64,000 nucleotides of DNA from Arcicella rosea (GCF_040543805.1 NZ_JBEUMS010000018.1:1-64000); one strand, 5' to 3'; shown: positions 50,634 through 61,018, counted from the stretch's first letter. The notes: generated by a model not told the origin, from the letters alone. Translations and numbers: made by a program.

Positions 50634-51980
50634 CTAATAGCCAGAATTCTGTATTAATGACTTGTTTGTATCTATTTCTCTTTGTGGAACTGGGAGTACC
50701 AATGAATTGGCATTATAGTCAACAGTACCTACTTTTAGTTTATTTCTTTTGATATCAAGATAATTACTTCCTTCAAATGCTAATTCAAGCCTTCTTTCTT
50801 TGATAATATCAGACAGAGTCAAGCTAGATAGAATATTTGCTTCAGCTCTTGCTCTAATTAAATTAATATCAGATAAAGCAGTTGCACCTATTGCAGTACC
50901 TAAGCGAAAGTTACATTCTGCTCTGGTTAAATACATTTCTGATAAACGAATAATCGGTAAGTCTGCATATCTATCTGCAAACTTCAAAGTAAATACATTT
51001 CTATTAAGAACATTGAAGAATTGACCTCTAGTGTCTTCAGAAGAATATAGCGCTAGATGTTTTGATTGAACACGAATGTCTCCACGTCCTTGGTTAGAAG
51101 ATGAAGCATAGAATGTATTTAAATCATTAACACCATCTTGATCCGTAACAATAATTCTGAAAATTAATTCTTCAGCATTAGCATCATCGTTGAAGGCATC
51201 TTCAAAAGTAGGAGCTAGGCTATGTTTTCCTGAAGTAATTACTCTGTTAGCAGCATCACGAGCTAAAGCGTAGTTTCCTTGAGCTAAATATACTCTTGAC
51301 AATATTGCTGCTGCTGCATTTTTTGTAGCAAATCCAGTATTTGTTAATGAAGCAGGTAGTAGCTGTTCAGCTTTAGTCAAGTCTTCTAATACTTGTGTAT
51401 AAATCTGAGCTACAGTAGCACGAGTACGGTTATCTTCGGCAGTAATACCACGAGTAGGCGTTAATACTAAAGGAACTGCTAAGTTGGTATTATTATCACC
51501 ATCTCCCCAAAATTTACCATATAAATTTACCAGTTCAAAGTACAACATTCCTCTAATAAATCTTGCTTGTCCTTCCACAGAAGCACGTTCAGCTTGATCA
51601 ACTTTATCGATTGCAGACATAACATTGTTCACTCTGTTGATAGTATTATAACTATCCATCCATAAGTTTGTCACATCGGCATTAGTCGTGCTGATTGTTT
51701 TTCTCCAAATTTCATCTAAAGTAGTGAAAGTGCCACCGAAGACAACGTCTCTGTCATCTACTAATAATTCTTTAATATACTGGTTACCACCACCAAGTAC
51801 ATTTCCATCACTCAAGCCATCATAAGCACCCACTAAGGTTACTTGCACATCTTTTGATGTATTAAGGGCTGCTAATTCATCGATACTAACTTTGGGGTCA
51901 ATATCAAGCTCTTTGTCACAAGCTGTAAAAGTGTTTAAAGCTATGCTTGCAATCAATATATTTTTTATTATCTTATTCAT
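50634..51980 (-). CDS. SusD/RagB-family outer-membrane lipoprotein (448 aa)
   Basis: A lipoprotein signal (MNKIIKNILIASIALNTFTAC, Cys21) is followed by DKELDIDPKVSIDELAALNTSKDVQVTLVGAYDGL, the typical opening. The RagB/SusD helical body has GQARFIRGMLYFELVNLYGKFWGD and AAAAILSRVYLAQGNYALARDAANRVI. The end IKERRLELAFEGSNYLDIKR ... VLPVPQREIDTN is the SusD C-terminal signature. It lies 20 bases after SusC 2 on the same strand. It is shorter than the first SusD and of the classical type. Confidence 0.9.
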   Translation of the reverse strand: MNKIIKNILIASIALNTFTACDKELDIDPKVSIDELAALNTSKDVQVTLVGAYDGLSDGNVLGGGNQYIKELLVDDRDVVFGGTFTTLDEIWRKTISTTNADVTNLWMDSYNTINRVNNVMSAIDKVDQAERASVEGQARFIRGMLYFELVNLYGKFWGDGDNNTNLAVPLVLTPTRGITAEDNRTRATVAQIYTQVLEDLTKAEQLLPASLTNTGFATKNAAAAILSRVYLAQGNYALARDAANRVITSGKHSLAPTFEDAFNDDANAEELIFRIIVTDQDGVNDLNTFYASSSNQGRGDIRVQSKHLALYSSEDTRGQFFNVLNRNVFTLKFADRYADLPIIRLSEMYLTRAECNFRLGTAIGATALSDINLIRARAEANILSSLTLSDIIKERRLELAFEGSNYLDIKRNKLKVGTVDYNANSLVLPVPQREIDTNKSLIQNSGY

Positions 51981-52000
51981 ATTATTTTCTTCAATTAAGA

Positions 52001-55000
52001 TTAAAAACCAAGATTAATACCAAACGTAATAGTACGAGCCTGAGGTGCTGTGTAAAAGTCATAACCTTGAGCAATATTTGAAACTACGTCATCTGCATTT
52101 ACTTCAGGATCCCAACCAGTGTATTTAGTTAATGTTGCTAAGTTCTGAGCTGAAACGTACACTCGCATATTATTGATTTTAGCTTTACTTAACACACTTT
52201 TTGGAAGATTATAAGCGAATGTAACAGTTCTCAAACGCAAGAAAGAACCATCTTGAATAAATCTGCTAGAAGGTTGGGCACCATTATTATAGAATAAGCG
52301 TGCTTCAGGAATATTGGTATTTCTATTATCAACTGTCCAAGCATTTAATTGATCTACAGTTTGATTATCTTCAAAACGACCATTTGCTGAAGAATATCTA
52401 CCTACACCATAGAAGTTGATTTCATTACCTAATTGACCATTAATAAAAATACTTAAATCAAAGCCTTTGTAACTAAATGTATTTGTCATACCACCTGTCC
52501 AATCTGGTAATGCTTTTCCTACTACTACTCTTTGCGCTTGTGTGTAAACATTTGTAGTAGAACGATCAATAGAACCGTCTGCATTTTTAGTGTTTTTATA
52601 CCATAACGCATTTCCGTTGGCAGGGTCAACACCAGCGTATTCAGCAGTAAAGAATGTACCAATAGGTTCACCTTCTACAGCACGGCTCATGTTGTTTAAC
52701 CCACCTTCAATAATTTGTCCTTGAATGTTAGTCACCTTATTGGCATTTTTGGCAATGTTAATGCTTGTTTTCCATTTGAATTGTCCAACTAGATTATCTG
52801 AATTAATTACAAATTCTATCCCTTTGTTTTGTAACTTACCGATGTTTCTAGTTTGAGTCGCAAAGCCTGATGAACCCGGTACGTTAACATTCAATAATAG
52901 ATTTGAAGTGTTTTTTTGATAAATATCAACTTCACCAGATAAACGATTATTGAAAAAACCGAAATCAACACCTAAGTCAAATTGGTCTGTAGTTTCCCAA
53001 CTTAAATCTGGATTAGCTAATTGAATAGGTCTTTGTCCGGGAATAGTTCCATATCCTGCATCACCTGCATATAAACCTCTCTGTGGGAAGTTGATAGTAT
53101 TTGTAGAAGCACCACTACCATCTGCACCGATTTCAGCGTTACCTGTTCTACCAAAACTTGTACGTACTTTTAAGAAACTAATGCTTTTATTGTTTTTTAA
53201 GAATTCTTCTTCAGATACTACCCAACCTAATGAAGCAGCAGGGAAGAAGCCATATCGTTGATTCGTACCAAATCTTGAAGAACCATCAATACGTGCACTT
53301 ACACCTAACAAATAACGATCGTTAAATTTATAGTTTGCTCTTGCAAAATATGATAAGAAACTGAAAGCTGTTTCGGATGAATTACCATCTGTTTTACGTG
53401 CTGCCGCAAAGATTGTTTGATATGAATCTGAAGGGAAGTCCTGTCCTTCGATGAAATGACGTTTTGTTTCAGATTTTTGGAAAGAGAATCCAAGCGTTGC
53501 ATCAAAGATATGCTTATCAAATGCTTTGGTATAACCAAGGAAATTGTTTGTATTGAAGTTTTCGACACGTACAGTTCTTGAACGACCTAAGCCACCTGGA
53601 ACACCAGTATTTCTAGCTGTTAATGAATTATAAAATTGTTCTTCTAATTGGCTCAAGACATCAACTCCATATTCTGAACGTAAGAATAAATCTTTGGTGA
53701 TTTTTAACTGTCCATAAACACTGCTAATGGTACGGTTTACGGTTGTATTATAAAAGGCATTACCGATGTTAACAAGTGGGTTGTAATAATATGGAATACT
53801 TGCATCACCAGGAAGCGATCCCGTTGGTAAGCCAGTAGCAGGGTCTGTTGAAGGAGTCATTGGCGGTAATGCCACCATTTGCATTGGGTTATCAAACTGA
53901 CGGTCACCAGACAAACGTTTGTTCAGCGTTCTTGACATCGACATATTAATACCTACTTTGAATCTATCTGTCAAGGCATGTTCTAAGTTCATTCGACCAG
54001 TTGCTCTTGTTAAGGCGTTTCCAACTAGAATACCTTTTTGGTCTAAATATTGACCAGACATAAAGATAGAAGTCTTTTCAGAACCACTAGTGATATTCAT
54101 ATCATATTGGTTCATAGGAGCATCTTGATAAGCTAAATCACCCCAAGTAGTTGAAGTTTGTTGAGGAGTACCAAAAGTACCAAGACTTTGTGTTACATAG
54201 AAATTTTCCATGTAAGAAGTATATGAATCAGGGTCAGCTTGATCTAAGCCATCAATTCTATCAGAATTTGCTGCTGCTTGTCTATAGAATTTAACATACT
54301 GTTCTGTATTAAGGAATTGCAATTTTTTGGTTGGTGTACTTGAACCAACTTGGTATCCGAAGTTAACTCTAGTCTGTCCAACTTTACCCTTTTTTGTAGT
54401 TATTATGATAACACCATTAGCTCCACGAGCACCGTATATTGCAGAAGCAGCAGCATCTTTCAATATATCCATTGACTCAATATCTTGAGGGTTAATATCT
54501 GCTAATGGGTTTGTTGATCCAAATTGGAAAGAAAGGTTATTCGTTGTTAATGGAATACCGTCAATCACAAATAATGGCTGTGTGTTTGCAGAAATAGAAG
54601 ATTGTCCACGAACGTTGATACGAATACCTTGTCCTAGCTTACCACTACCAGCGTTTACAAGTACACCTGCTGCTTTTCCTTGAAGAGCTTGGTCGAATGT
54701 TGGGACTGGCATATCTGCAATATCAGAAGATTTTATTTTAGCTACATTACCAGTCATGTCACGTTTGATTTGTGTACCATAACCAACAACTAGTACTTCT
54801 TCCAATGATTTAACATTTTCTTTCAATGAAACATTGATAATAGATTTACTACCAACTTCAACTTCTTGTGAAGTAAAACCAACAAAACTAAAAATTACTG
54901 TTTTTTGATTGCTCGAAACGCTCAATGAATAGCTACCACTAGCATCCGTTTGAGTGCCTTTAGAAATCCCTTTTATTTGAACTGTTACACCAGGTAAAGC

Positions 55001-55114
55001 AGAGCCATCGCTTGCTGAAGTTACCTTTCCTGAAATGCGACGATCCTGAGCAATCATGCTCAAAGAACATCCCAAAAACAGAAGTAGATTGATAAATAAT
55101 AAACGTTTGTTCAT
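52001..55114 (-). CDS. SusC/RagA-type TonB-dependent transporter (1037 aa)
   Basis: The second SusC-type receptor has a signal peptide (about 1-22), a carboxypeptidase-regulatory-like domain (about 25-108; RRISGKVTSASDGSALPGVTVQIKGI), and a plug (about 115-235) with the signatures LEEVLVVGYGTQIKRDMTG and IESMDILKDAAASAIYGARGANGVIIITTKKG. A barrel ending RTITFGINLGF completes it. The plug signature is the full SusC consensus, whereas the first SusC has lost the VGYGT form. It forms a two-gene operon with the SusD at 50634. The 355-base upstream spacer is AT-rich. Confidence 0.93.
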   Translation of the reverse strand: MNKRLLFINLLLFLGCSLSMIAQDRRISGKVTSASDGSALPGVTVQIKGISKGTQTDASGSYSLSVSSNQKTVIFSFVGFTSQEVEVGSKSIINVSLKENVKSLEEVLVVGYGTQIKRDMTGNVAKIKSSDIADMPVPTFDQALQGKAAGVLVNAGSGKLGQGIRINVRGQSSISANTQPLFVIDGIPLTTNNLSFQFGSTNPLADINPQDIESMDILKDAAASAIYGARGANGVIIITTKKGKVGQTRVNFGYQVGSSTPTKKLQFLNTEQYVKFYRQAAANSDRIDGLDQADPDSYTSYMENFYVTQSLGTFGTPQQTSTTWGDLAYQDAPMNQYDMNITSGSEKTSIFMSGQYLDQKGILVGNALTRATGRMNLEHALTDRFKVGINMSMSRTLNKRLSGDRQFDNPMQMVALPPMTPSTDPATGLPTGSLPGDASIPYYYNPLVNIGNAFYNTTVNRTISSVYGQLKITKDLFLRSEYGVDVLSQLEEQFYNSLTARNTGVPGGLGRSRTVRVENFNTNNFLGYTKAFDKHIFDATLGFSFQKSETKRHFIEGQDFPSDSYQTIFAAARKTDGNSSETAFSFLSYFARANYKFNDRYLLGVSARIDGSSRFGTNQRYGFFPAASLGWVVSEEEFLKNNKSISFLKVRTSFGRTGNAEIGADGSGASTNTINFPQRGLYAGDAGYGTIPGQRPIQLANPDLSWETTDQFDLGVDFGFFNNRLSGEVDIYQKNTSNLLLNVNVPGSSGFATQTRNIGKLQNKGIEFVINSDNLVGQFKWKTSINIAKNANKVTNIQGQIIEGGLNNMSRAVEGEPIGTFFTAEYAGVDPANGNALWYKNTKNADGSIDRSTTNVYTQAQRVVVGKALPDWTGGMTNTFSYKGFDLSIFINGQLGNEINFYGVGRYSSANGRFEDNQTVDQLNAWTVDNRNTNIPEARLFYNNGAQPSSRFIQDGSFLRLRTVTFAYNLPKSVLSKAKINNMRVYVSAQNLATLTKYTGWDPEVNADDVVSNIAQGYDFYTAPQARTITFGINLGF

Positions 55115-55469
55115 GAAATATTGGGGTTAATTGATTAAAAAAATAGTTTGTGAATTGTACTTTTCTATGTATTTAGTTTTGGGTTTCTTGATTTGTTACA
55201 GATTGACGTTTTGAATGAAAAATCTGATTTTGTAAAATTCCTAAAAAAAGGATTGCAAAATGTGTTTTGTAAGTACACTTTTTGTGAAAAAATGAAAATT
55301 AAGGATGCTAATTTGCTTCATTTTTTGATAAAAATGAAATTTTATGTTTTTTGTGTTGTAATTAAGTAGCAGCGAGGAGAGTTATGCTAAGTTAAAAACA
55401 CTTTTGGATATTGTCAATATAAAATCTAATAAAAAAATATTTTTTGCATTTTTTTTAGATTAAATTATC
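55115..55469. other. leader region of the second susCD operon
   Basis: The spacer between SusC 2 and the patatin-like gene is very AT-rich with long A and T runs (for example 55425-55450). The operon promoter must be here; no full consensus was found. Nothing else was recognised. Confidence 0.4.
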
Positions 55470-56222
55470 TTAAAGTATATTTTCTGGTAAAGATAATGAC
55501 TTGGCATATTCATAACCAACTTTGAAAATATCATTGGCTTTACGAACGTCCTGTGGGTCAAAATTTTTAAGAAGTGGCGGTTCTATCAATAAATCGCACA
55601 GGGCTAAGCGACTTTTTGAGTTATTATTAATCGCTAAAAAAAGAGATTTTTGAACCATCGAAGCCATTGATTTTGGTAATTGGTTCATTCCATAAGGGTT
55701 ACAATGGCTACCAATAATGAAATCATATTTCCCCTTTAACGGTTCTATGGGCATATTGTTTAAAATTCCTCCATCCAATAAAGTCTGATTGTTCATGATG
55801 ATAGGTTCAAAAAGTCCCGGAATACAACATGAAGCCATTACTGGTTTGAGTAATTCGCCACTAGAAAAATAAATACTTTCACCCGCATACAGGTTGGTAG
55901 CGTTAATGGTAAGGGGAATTTTTAAATGCTCAAATGAATTATGAGGAATGTATTTTAGATAAGCTTCTTCTGCTTTTTTCATATTAAGCAATCCCACTCT
56001 GCTCCAAGCAGGTCTTAAAGCTCGCAGTGTATTGGTTGAAACTACTATTTCAAAGATTTTATCGGGCGAGTACCCCGCTGAAAACATTGCTCCAGCAATA
56101 GCACCAGCGCTACAACCCGAAATCGCCGAAATTGCTACGTTTTTTTCTTGTAAAGCTTTTAATACACCAAGGTGAGCAATACCTCTGGCGCCGCCACCCG
56201 AAAGAACTAGACCGATTTTCAT
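55470..56222 (-). CDS. patatin-like phospholipase, RssA-type (250 aa)
   Basis: This is a patatin-fold serine hydrolase. The oxyanion motif GLVLSGGGARGIAHLGVL is near residue 3, the nucleophile is in SGCSAGAIAGAMFSAG (Gly-x-Ser-x-Gly, about 36-51), and the catalytic Asp is in LDGGILNNMPIEPL (near 150). Small bacterial members act on phospholipids or acylated substrates. The frame is open from 56291, but ATG 56222 puts the motif at the usual place. It is divergent from the MBL-fold gene with a 114-base spacer. Confidence 0.88.
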   Translation of the reverse strand: MKIGLVLSGGGARGIAHLGVLKALQEKNVAISAISGCSAGAIAGAMFSAGYSPDKIFEIVVSTNTLRALRPAWSRVGLLNMKKAEEAYLKYIPHNSFEHLKIPLTINATNLYAGESIYFSSGELLKPVMASCCIPGLFEPIIMNNQTLLDGGILNNMPIEPLKGKYDFIIGSHCNPYGMNQLPKSMASMVQKSLFLAINNNSKSRLALCDLLIEPPLLKNFDPQDVRKANDIFKVGYEYAKSLSLPENIL

Positions 56223-56336
56223 AGTTTTAGATTGTTTTTGCTTGATACTCTTTGTAATCCGTTCGTGTAAAATACTTCTCAAAGTAAGCAACTTCTTATA
56301 AATTGCAAAGCTTATTGAAACAAAATCATATTAAGA

Positions 56337-57182
56337 ATGAAATTACATAGCATTGATGCGGGGAATTTTAAATTAGATGGTGGAGCAATGTTTGGAGTAG
56401 TTCCTAAATCTTTTTGGCAGAAAACTAATCCTGCGGATGAAAATAACCTTTGTTCATGGGCAATGAGGTGTTTATTAATTGAGGATGGAAATCAACTGAT
56501 TTTGATTGATACTGGGATGGGCGATAAACAAGATGACAAATGGCAAAGTTATTATTACCGACACGGGGAAGTCGATTTGGTGAAATCTATTCGAGCAAAA
56601 GGATATGCTGAAAATGAGGTGACGGATGTTATTTTGAGTCATTTGCATTTTGACCATTGCGGTGGTGCCGTGAAATGGAATGCTGATAGAACCCATTTTG
56701 AAATGACTTTCCCCAATGCTCGCTATTGGACTCATTCAGCGCATTTTGAGTCTGCGATTCATCCTAACCAAAGAGAAAAATCTACTTTCTTCAAAGAGAA
56801 TATCTTGCCGATTCAAGAAGCAGGACAATTGTTTTTTACGGATAAAGTAATAGAAAAACCATTTAGTAATATTGAAATATTGACGGCTGACGGACATACA
56901 GAAAAAATGTTAATGCCACTGATTACTTATCAAGGGAAAAAAATACTTTTTATCGCTGATACTGTTCCTTCACAATCACATATTCCTATTCCTTATGTAA
57001 TGGGCTATGATGTTCGACCGCTACAAACGATGGAGGAAAAAAGTGTTTTGTTGAACCAAGCTGTTGAAAATGACTGGATTTTGTTTTTCGATCATGACCC
57101 AACAGTTGAATGTGCCAGTATTAAAATGACAGAAAAAGGCTTTAAAGTAAAGGACAATGGAAGATTGGATGCTTTTCTTTGA
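56337..57182 (+). CDS. MBL-fold metallo-hydrolase (281 aa)
   Basis: This is a metallo-beta-lactamase-fold hydrolase. The metal motif is ILSHLHFDHCGGAVKW (His-x-His-x-Asp-His, about 101-112). LILIDTGMGDKQ precedes it, EILTADGHTEKMLMPLI supplies a later His, LFIADTVPSQSH supplies the Asp, and FFDHDPTVECA the last His. This fits the N-acyl-homoserine-lactonase or alkylsulfatase-like subgroups, but the true substrate is unknown. It is of normal length and monocistronic. Confidence 0.88.
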   Translation: MKLHSIDAGNFKLDGGAMFGVVPKSFWQKTNPADENNLCSWAMRCLLIEDGNQLILIDTGMGDKQDDKWQSYYYRHGEVDLVKSIRAKGYAENEVTDVILSHLHFDHCGGAVKWNADRTHFEMTFPNARYWTHSAHFESAIHPNQREKSTFFKENILPIQEAGQLFFTDKVIEKPFSNIEILTADGHTEKMLMPLITYQGKKILFIADTVPSQSHIPIPYVMGYDVRPLQTMEEKSVLLNQAVENDWILFFDHDPTVECASIKMTEKGFKVKDNGRLDAFL

Positions 57183-57357
57183 TTTCTATTTCCCAAAGTG
57201 AAATAATTTTGTTGCATCAATTTTCGTTATTAACTTTAAGAAATATAAAAATAAGTTTATTTATATAATTTCTAATTCAAACAAAATATCTTCTGAATTA
57301 AGGGCGAATCGTTCGGGAGTATTTTAAAATTTTAAGATTGATTCGTTCCTAAAACAG

Positions 57358-58104
57358 ATGAAATTAAAGAATATCTTACTTTGCTCAAGCGTAGTTTTGA
57401 CTCCATTTTTTGTAAATGCACAAACTAAACCAACTGCTAAAAAAGTAGCTGTAAAACCTAAAACAACTGCCGTTAAACCAGCTAACACATCAACACAATC
57501 AATTGCTTTGGCTTCTTTAAAAGATTCAGCTAGTTATGGACTAGGAATTTTAGTGGCACAGAATTTTAAGATGCAAAACATTGAAATCAATGCAGAACTT
57601 TTGCAAAAGGGTTTCAATGAAGTGATGAAAGGAGCTACCACGCCAATTACAGATATGCAGGCGAATCAGTTACTTCAAAAGTATATGCAAAAAGAACAGT
57701 CTAAACAATTTGAACCAAACAGATTAGCAGGCGAGAAGTTCTTGGCAGAAAATAAAAAGAAAGAAGGCGTTGTTACTTTGGCGAGCGGTTTACAGTATCA
57801 GATTTTGAAAAAAGGTGATGGACCAATCCCAACAGCGAATGATAAAGTAAAAACTCATTATCACGGAACATTGATTGATGGAACCGTGTTTGATAGTTCA
57901 GTAGATAGAGGTGAACCAATTTCATTTCCAGTTACAGGTGTAATTCAAGGCTGGGTAGAAGCGCTTCAATTAATGCCAGTAGGTTCTAAATGGAAATTGT
58001 TTGTTCCTTATGAATTAGCGTATGGTACTCTTGGAAGTGGCCCAACAATCAAACCATATTCTACTTTAGTTTTTGAAGTAGAATTGTTGGGTATTGAAAA
58101 ATAG
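57358..58104 (+). CDS. exported FKBP-type peptidyl-prolyl isomerase (248 aa)
   Basis: A signal peptide (about 1-21, ending VNAQ) precedes a Lys/Pro/Thr linker. An FKBP N-terminal dimerisation domain follows (about 52-125; SLKDSASYGLGILVAQNFK, INAELLQKGFNEVMKG), then an FKBP catalytic domain (about 140-246; LQYQILKKGDGPIPTANDKVKTHYHGTLIDGTVFDSSVDRGEPISFPVTGVIQGWVEALQLMPVGSKWKLFVPYELAYG). It assists folding of envelope proteins. It lies four bases before the protease gene at 58109, and the two are co-transcribed. Confidence 0.9.
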   Translation: MKLKNILLCSSVVLTPFFVNAQTKPTAKKVAVKPKTTAVKPANTSTQSIALASLKDSASYGLGILVAQNFKMQNIEINAELLQKGFNEVMKGATTPITDMQANQLLQKYMQKEQSKQFEPNRLAGEKFLAENKKKEGVVTLASGLQYQILKKGDGPIPTANDKVKTHYHGTLIDGTVFDSSVDRGEPISFPVTGVIQGWVEALQLMPVGSKWKLFVPYELAYGTLGSGPTIKPYSTLVFEVELLGIEK

Positions 58105-58108
58105 ACTA

Positions 58109-60277
58109 ATGAAAAATAAGATGATGAAATACTTTCTTGCTCTTGTGCCAATTTCGCTGCTTGCGTTTTTTGGCTTACAGTCCTTCTCGCACAATAATAG
58201 TGCTCTTTCTGGAGCAGATTATAAATTTGCGGCCGATGATTTACAACCGACTGCTACTCAAAAGAAAGTCGAAAACTTAGTGACAGAAATCCTAAGTAAT
58301 TATCATTATCGCCGTGTGCCTTTGAATGACTCTCTTTCTTCTAAAATCTTCGATAATTATATCAAAGAATTGGATTTCAATAAAATGAATTTCACTGCTG
58401 CTGATATTACAGAATTTGAGAAGTTCCGTTTTCAATTGGATGACCAATTAAGAAATGGAGAATTGACTGCCGCTTACCAAATCTATAATGTATTCAGAAA
58501 CAGAGCGAAAGAGCGTTTTGCTTTTGTAGCTTCTGTGTTATCTAAACCAGTAGATTTTAAGGTTGATGAAACCTACACTCCAGACCGTGAAAAAGCTGCA
58601 TGGGCAAAATCCAAAGAAGAATTAGATAACATTTGGAGAAAAGCCGTAAAAAGCACTTTACTTGATTGGAAAATTAGCGGAAAAGCAGATACTTCTGCCA
58701 TCAAAGATTTAAGAGAGCGTTATAAGCGTACCGAAAAGTACTTTGATAAAACGAAGAGTGAGGACGTATTTCAGCAATTTATGAATTCCTTCACCGAGAG
58801 TGTTGACCCACATACGACTTATTTTATTCCTAAAACGGCTTCAAGTTTCAATCAAGAAATGGCACAATCTTTTGAAGGAATTGGTGCTACGCTCAGAAAC
58901 GAAGGCGATTATGTAATGATTGTAGATTGTATCGTAGGTGGACCAGCTTTCAGAAGTAAATTACTGAATCCGAAAGATAGAATTGTTGCTGTAGCTCAGG
59001 GCGACGATAAACCTTATCAAGATATTGTAGGTTGGTTTACTGATGATGCTGTGAAGCTTATCAAAGGACCTAAAAATACTGTGGTTCGTTTGAAAATTCT
59101 TTCAAGTGATGCTCCGATTGGTTCAGTACCAAAAGAAGTACGTTTAGTTCGTGAGAAAATTAAACTTGAAGACGGAACGGCTAAAAAAGAAGTATTGAAT
59201 TTTAATCGTGATGGAAGAGAATTTAAATTAGGATTGATTACGATTCCACTTTTTTATCGTGATGCAGAAGGCGCTAGAAATGGCGAACAAGGCTATAAGA
59301 GTACCACTGCTGATGTTAAAAAATACTTGAATGAATTGAAAGCTGAAAAAGTGGACGGAGTAATTGTTGACCTTAGAAATAACGGTGGAGGTTTCTTGAA
59401 CGAAGCGGTTAGTCTAACAGGTTTATTTATTTCGCAAGGTCCAGTTGTTCAACGTCGCCAGTCAGATGGAGAAATTAGTGTTGAAAATGACAGAGACCCT
59501 TCTGTAACTTATGATGGTCCTGTTACGGTATTAGTTAACCGTTTTTCTGCTTCTGCTTCTGAGATTTTTGCAGGTGCTATCCAAGATTACAAACGTGGTT
59601 TAGTAATTGGAGAACAGACTTACGGAAAAGGCACAGTTCAAAGTTTAGTTGATTTAGACCGTTTCTTGAAAGGTGAACCAGAAGGAGTAGGGCAACTGAA
59701 AATTACGATGGAAAAATTCTATCGTGTTACAGGTAGTAGTACTCAACACAAAGGAGTAACGCCTGATATTGAATTTCCTTCGTCTTTCAGTGCTTCTGAA
59801 TTTGGAGAAAGCTCTCAGCCAAGTGCTTTGCCTTGGGATATGATTGCTTCTACCAAATATTCCCCAACGACTGATGTAAATGAACAAGCGGTTGTTAAAT
59901 TGAAAGCTTTGTATCAAGATAGATTAAAAACAGATGCTGATTTGAAAAAATTAGTAGCTGATATTAATTATATCAAAAAGGCTAAAGAAAAGAAAACAAT
60001 TTCTTTACAGGAAGATAAACGACGTAAAGAAATAGAAGATCAAAAGAAGAAAAATTTAGCTGATTTAGGAGATGAGTTGACAAGTGCTACAGAAAAAGAA
60101 CCTGAAAAAGCACCAACAGATTCGACGAGTATAGCTCAAGCTAAATTGAAAATTTTGAAAGACAGAAGAAGTAAAGATACTTATTTAAAAGAAAGCGAGA
60201 GAATTTTAACAGATTTCATTATGTTGAATCCAACGACTTCTCAAGTAAAGCTTACTAATGTTGATAAGAAGAAGTAA
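58109..60277 (+). CDS. C-terminal processing peptidase, Prc/Tsp-like S41 (722 aa)
   Basis: This is an exported tail-specific serine protease. ATG 58109 gives a short signal (MKYFLALVPISLLAFFGLQSF). Then come an N-terminal helical part, a PDZ domain (about 245-330; SFEGIGATLRNEGDYVMIVDCIVGGPAF), the S41 core with DGVIVDLRNNGGGFLNEAVSLTGLF, and the catalytic Ser in VNRFSASASEIFAGAIQDY with the Lys in YGKGTVQSLVDL. A C-terminal DUF3340-like tail rich in Lys and Glu ends it. It probably trims envelope proteins. The partner FKBP gene lies four bases upstream, and a strong terminator follows. Confidence 0.9.
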   Translation: MKNKMMKYFLALVPISLLAFFGLQSFSHNNSALSGADYKFAADDLQPTATQKKVENLVTEILSNYHYRRVPLNDSLSSKIFDNYIKELDFNKMNFTAADITEFEKFRFQLDDQLRNGELTAAYQIYNVFRNRAKERFAFVASVLSKPVDFKVDETYTPDREKAAWAKSKEELDNIWRKAVKSTLLDWKISGKADTSAIKDLRERYKRTEKYFDKTKSEDVFQQFMNSFTESVDPHTTYFIPKTASSFNQEMAQSFEGIGATLRNEGDYVMIVDCIVGGPAFRSKLLNPKDRIVAVAQGDDKPYQDIVGWFTDDAVKLIKGPKNTVVRLKILSSDAPIGSVPKEVRLVREKIKLEDGTAKKEVLNFNRDGREFKLGLITIPLFYRDAEGARNGEQGYKSTTADVKKYLNELKAEKVDGVIVDLRNNGGGFLNEAVSLTGLFISQGPVVQRRQSDGEISVENDRDPSVTYDGPVTVLVNRFSASASEIFAGAIQDYKRGLVIGEQTYGKGTVQSLVDLDRFLKGEPEGVGQLKITMEKFYRVTGSSTQHKGVTPDIEFPSSFSASEFGESSQPSALPWDMIASTKYSPTTDVNEQAVVKLKALYQDRLKTDADLKKLVADINYIKKAKEKKTISLQEDKRRKEIEDQKKKNLADLGDELTSATEKEPEKAPTDSTSIAQAKLKILKDRRSKDTYLKESERILTDFIMLNPTTSQVKLTNVDKKK

Positions 60278-60301
60278 ATATTTGTTTTTTGAAAGTAGCT
60301 T

Positions 60302-60338
60302 AAAAAATCCACTCAGAATATGAGTGGATTTTTTGTTT
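60302..60338 (+). terminator. terminator of the FKBP/protease operon
   Basis: Stem aaaaaatccactca / tgagtggatttttt with a six-base loop, then T-rich. The same stem sequence is seen in the terminator at 38197-38229. Confidence 0.85.
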
Positions 60339-60413
60339 TATTTGATGAGGAAATACTAAAGGTCTCAAATTTGCTTTGGACGTTTCAAAAGTAATGTGTT
60401 TGACGAACAACTT

Positions 60414-60845
60414 CTATACACTTTTCCTAAGCTCAAAAAGAATAAAAGTACCATTGGTTGTTGCACCTTTTCCTTTTTCTTCAAAACCTTTTCTTTGGTA
60501 GAATTCTACTGCTTTGATATTATTAGACAAACATTTCAATTTGATAGGTAAACCAAATTTATCAACGACAGCTTTTATTAATACTGTTCCAATTCCTTGA
60601 TTTTGGTGTTTTTCGTCAATAAATAAATGATGAATAAAGTTATCTTCTTCCCAAACAGTAATAAATCCAACGATTTTGTTATCTTCTTTAGCTACAAGTA
60701 CAAACTCTCCTGCTGTTTCTTTGTCAAAATCAGCAATGGAAAATAAATAAGTATTTAGCCAAGTAAAAGTATTTATTCTTTCTTGAAAAAATAATGTTCT
60801 TAAGGCTGGCAAATCCGTTGGTTTACTTTCTGAGATTAGTATCAT
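60414..60845 (-). CDS. GNAT-family N-acetyltransferase (143 aa)
   Basis: This is an acetyltransferase of the GNAT superfamily. Acetyl-CoA binding is in FIDEKHQNQGIGTVLIKAVVDKFG (Q-x-x-G-x-G type, about 82-105), preceded by KIVGFITVWEEDNFIHHLF and followed by LKCLSNNIKAVEFYQRKGFEEKGKG. Acceptor unknown. The frame also allows a TTG start at 60869, eight codons earlier; ATG 60845 is preferred. Monocistronic and convergent with the protease operon. Confidence 0.88.
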   Translation of the reverse strand: MILISESKPTDLPALRTLFFQERINTFTWLNTYLFSIADFDKETAGEFVLVAKEDNKIVGFITVWEEDNFIHHLFIDEKHQNQGIGTVLIKAVVDKFGLPIKLKCLSNNIKAVEFYQRKGFEEKGKGATTNGTFILFELRKSV

Positions 60846-61018
60846 TTCTAAATATTTAGCCTCTTTCAAAATTTAAAAAAAGAGGTTTGTAAAGAATTTA
60901 TATTTGTTTTTGTATGTAAACTTAAAAGTTTAAGTTATATAGTTTAGTAATATTTAGCAGTTCATACAAGGGTTATATTAAATTATAATGTTGTTACTAA
61001 CAATTAACAAAAAAATCA

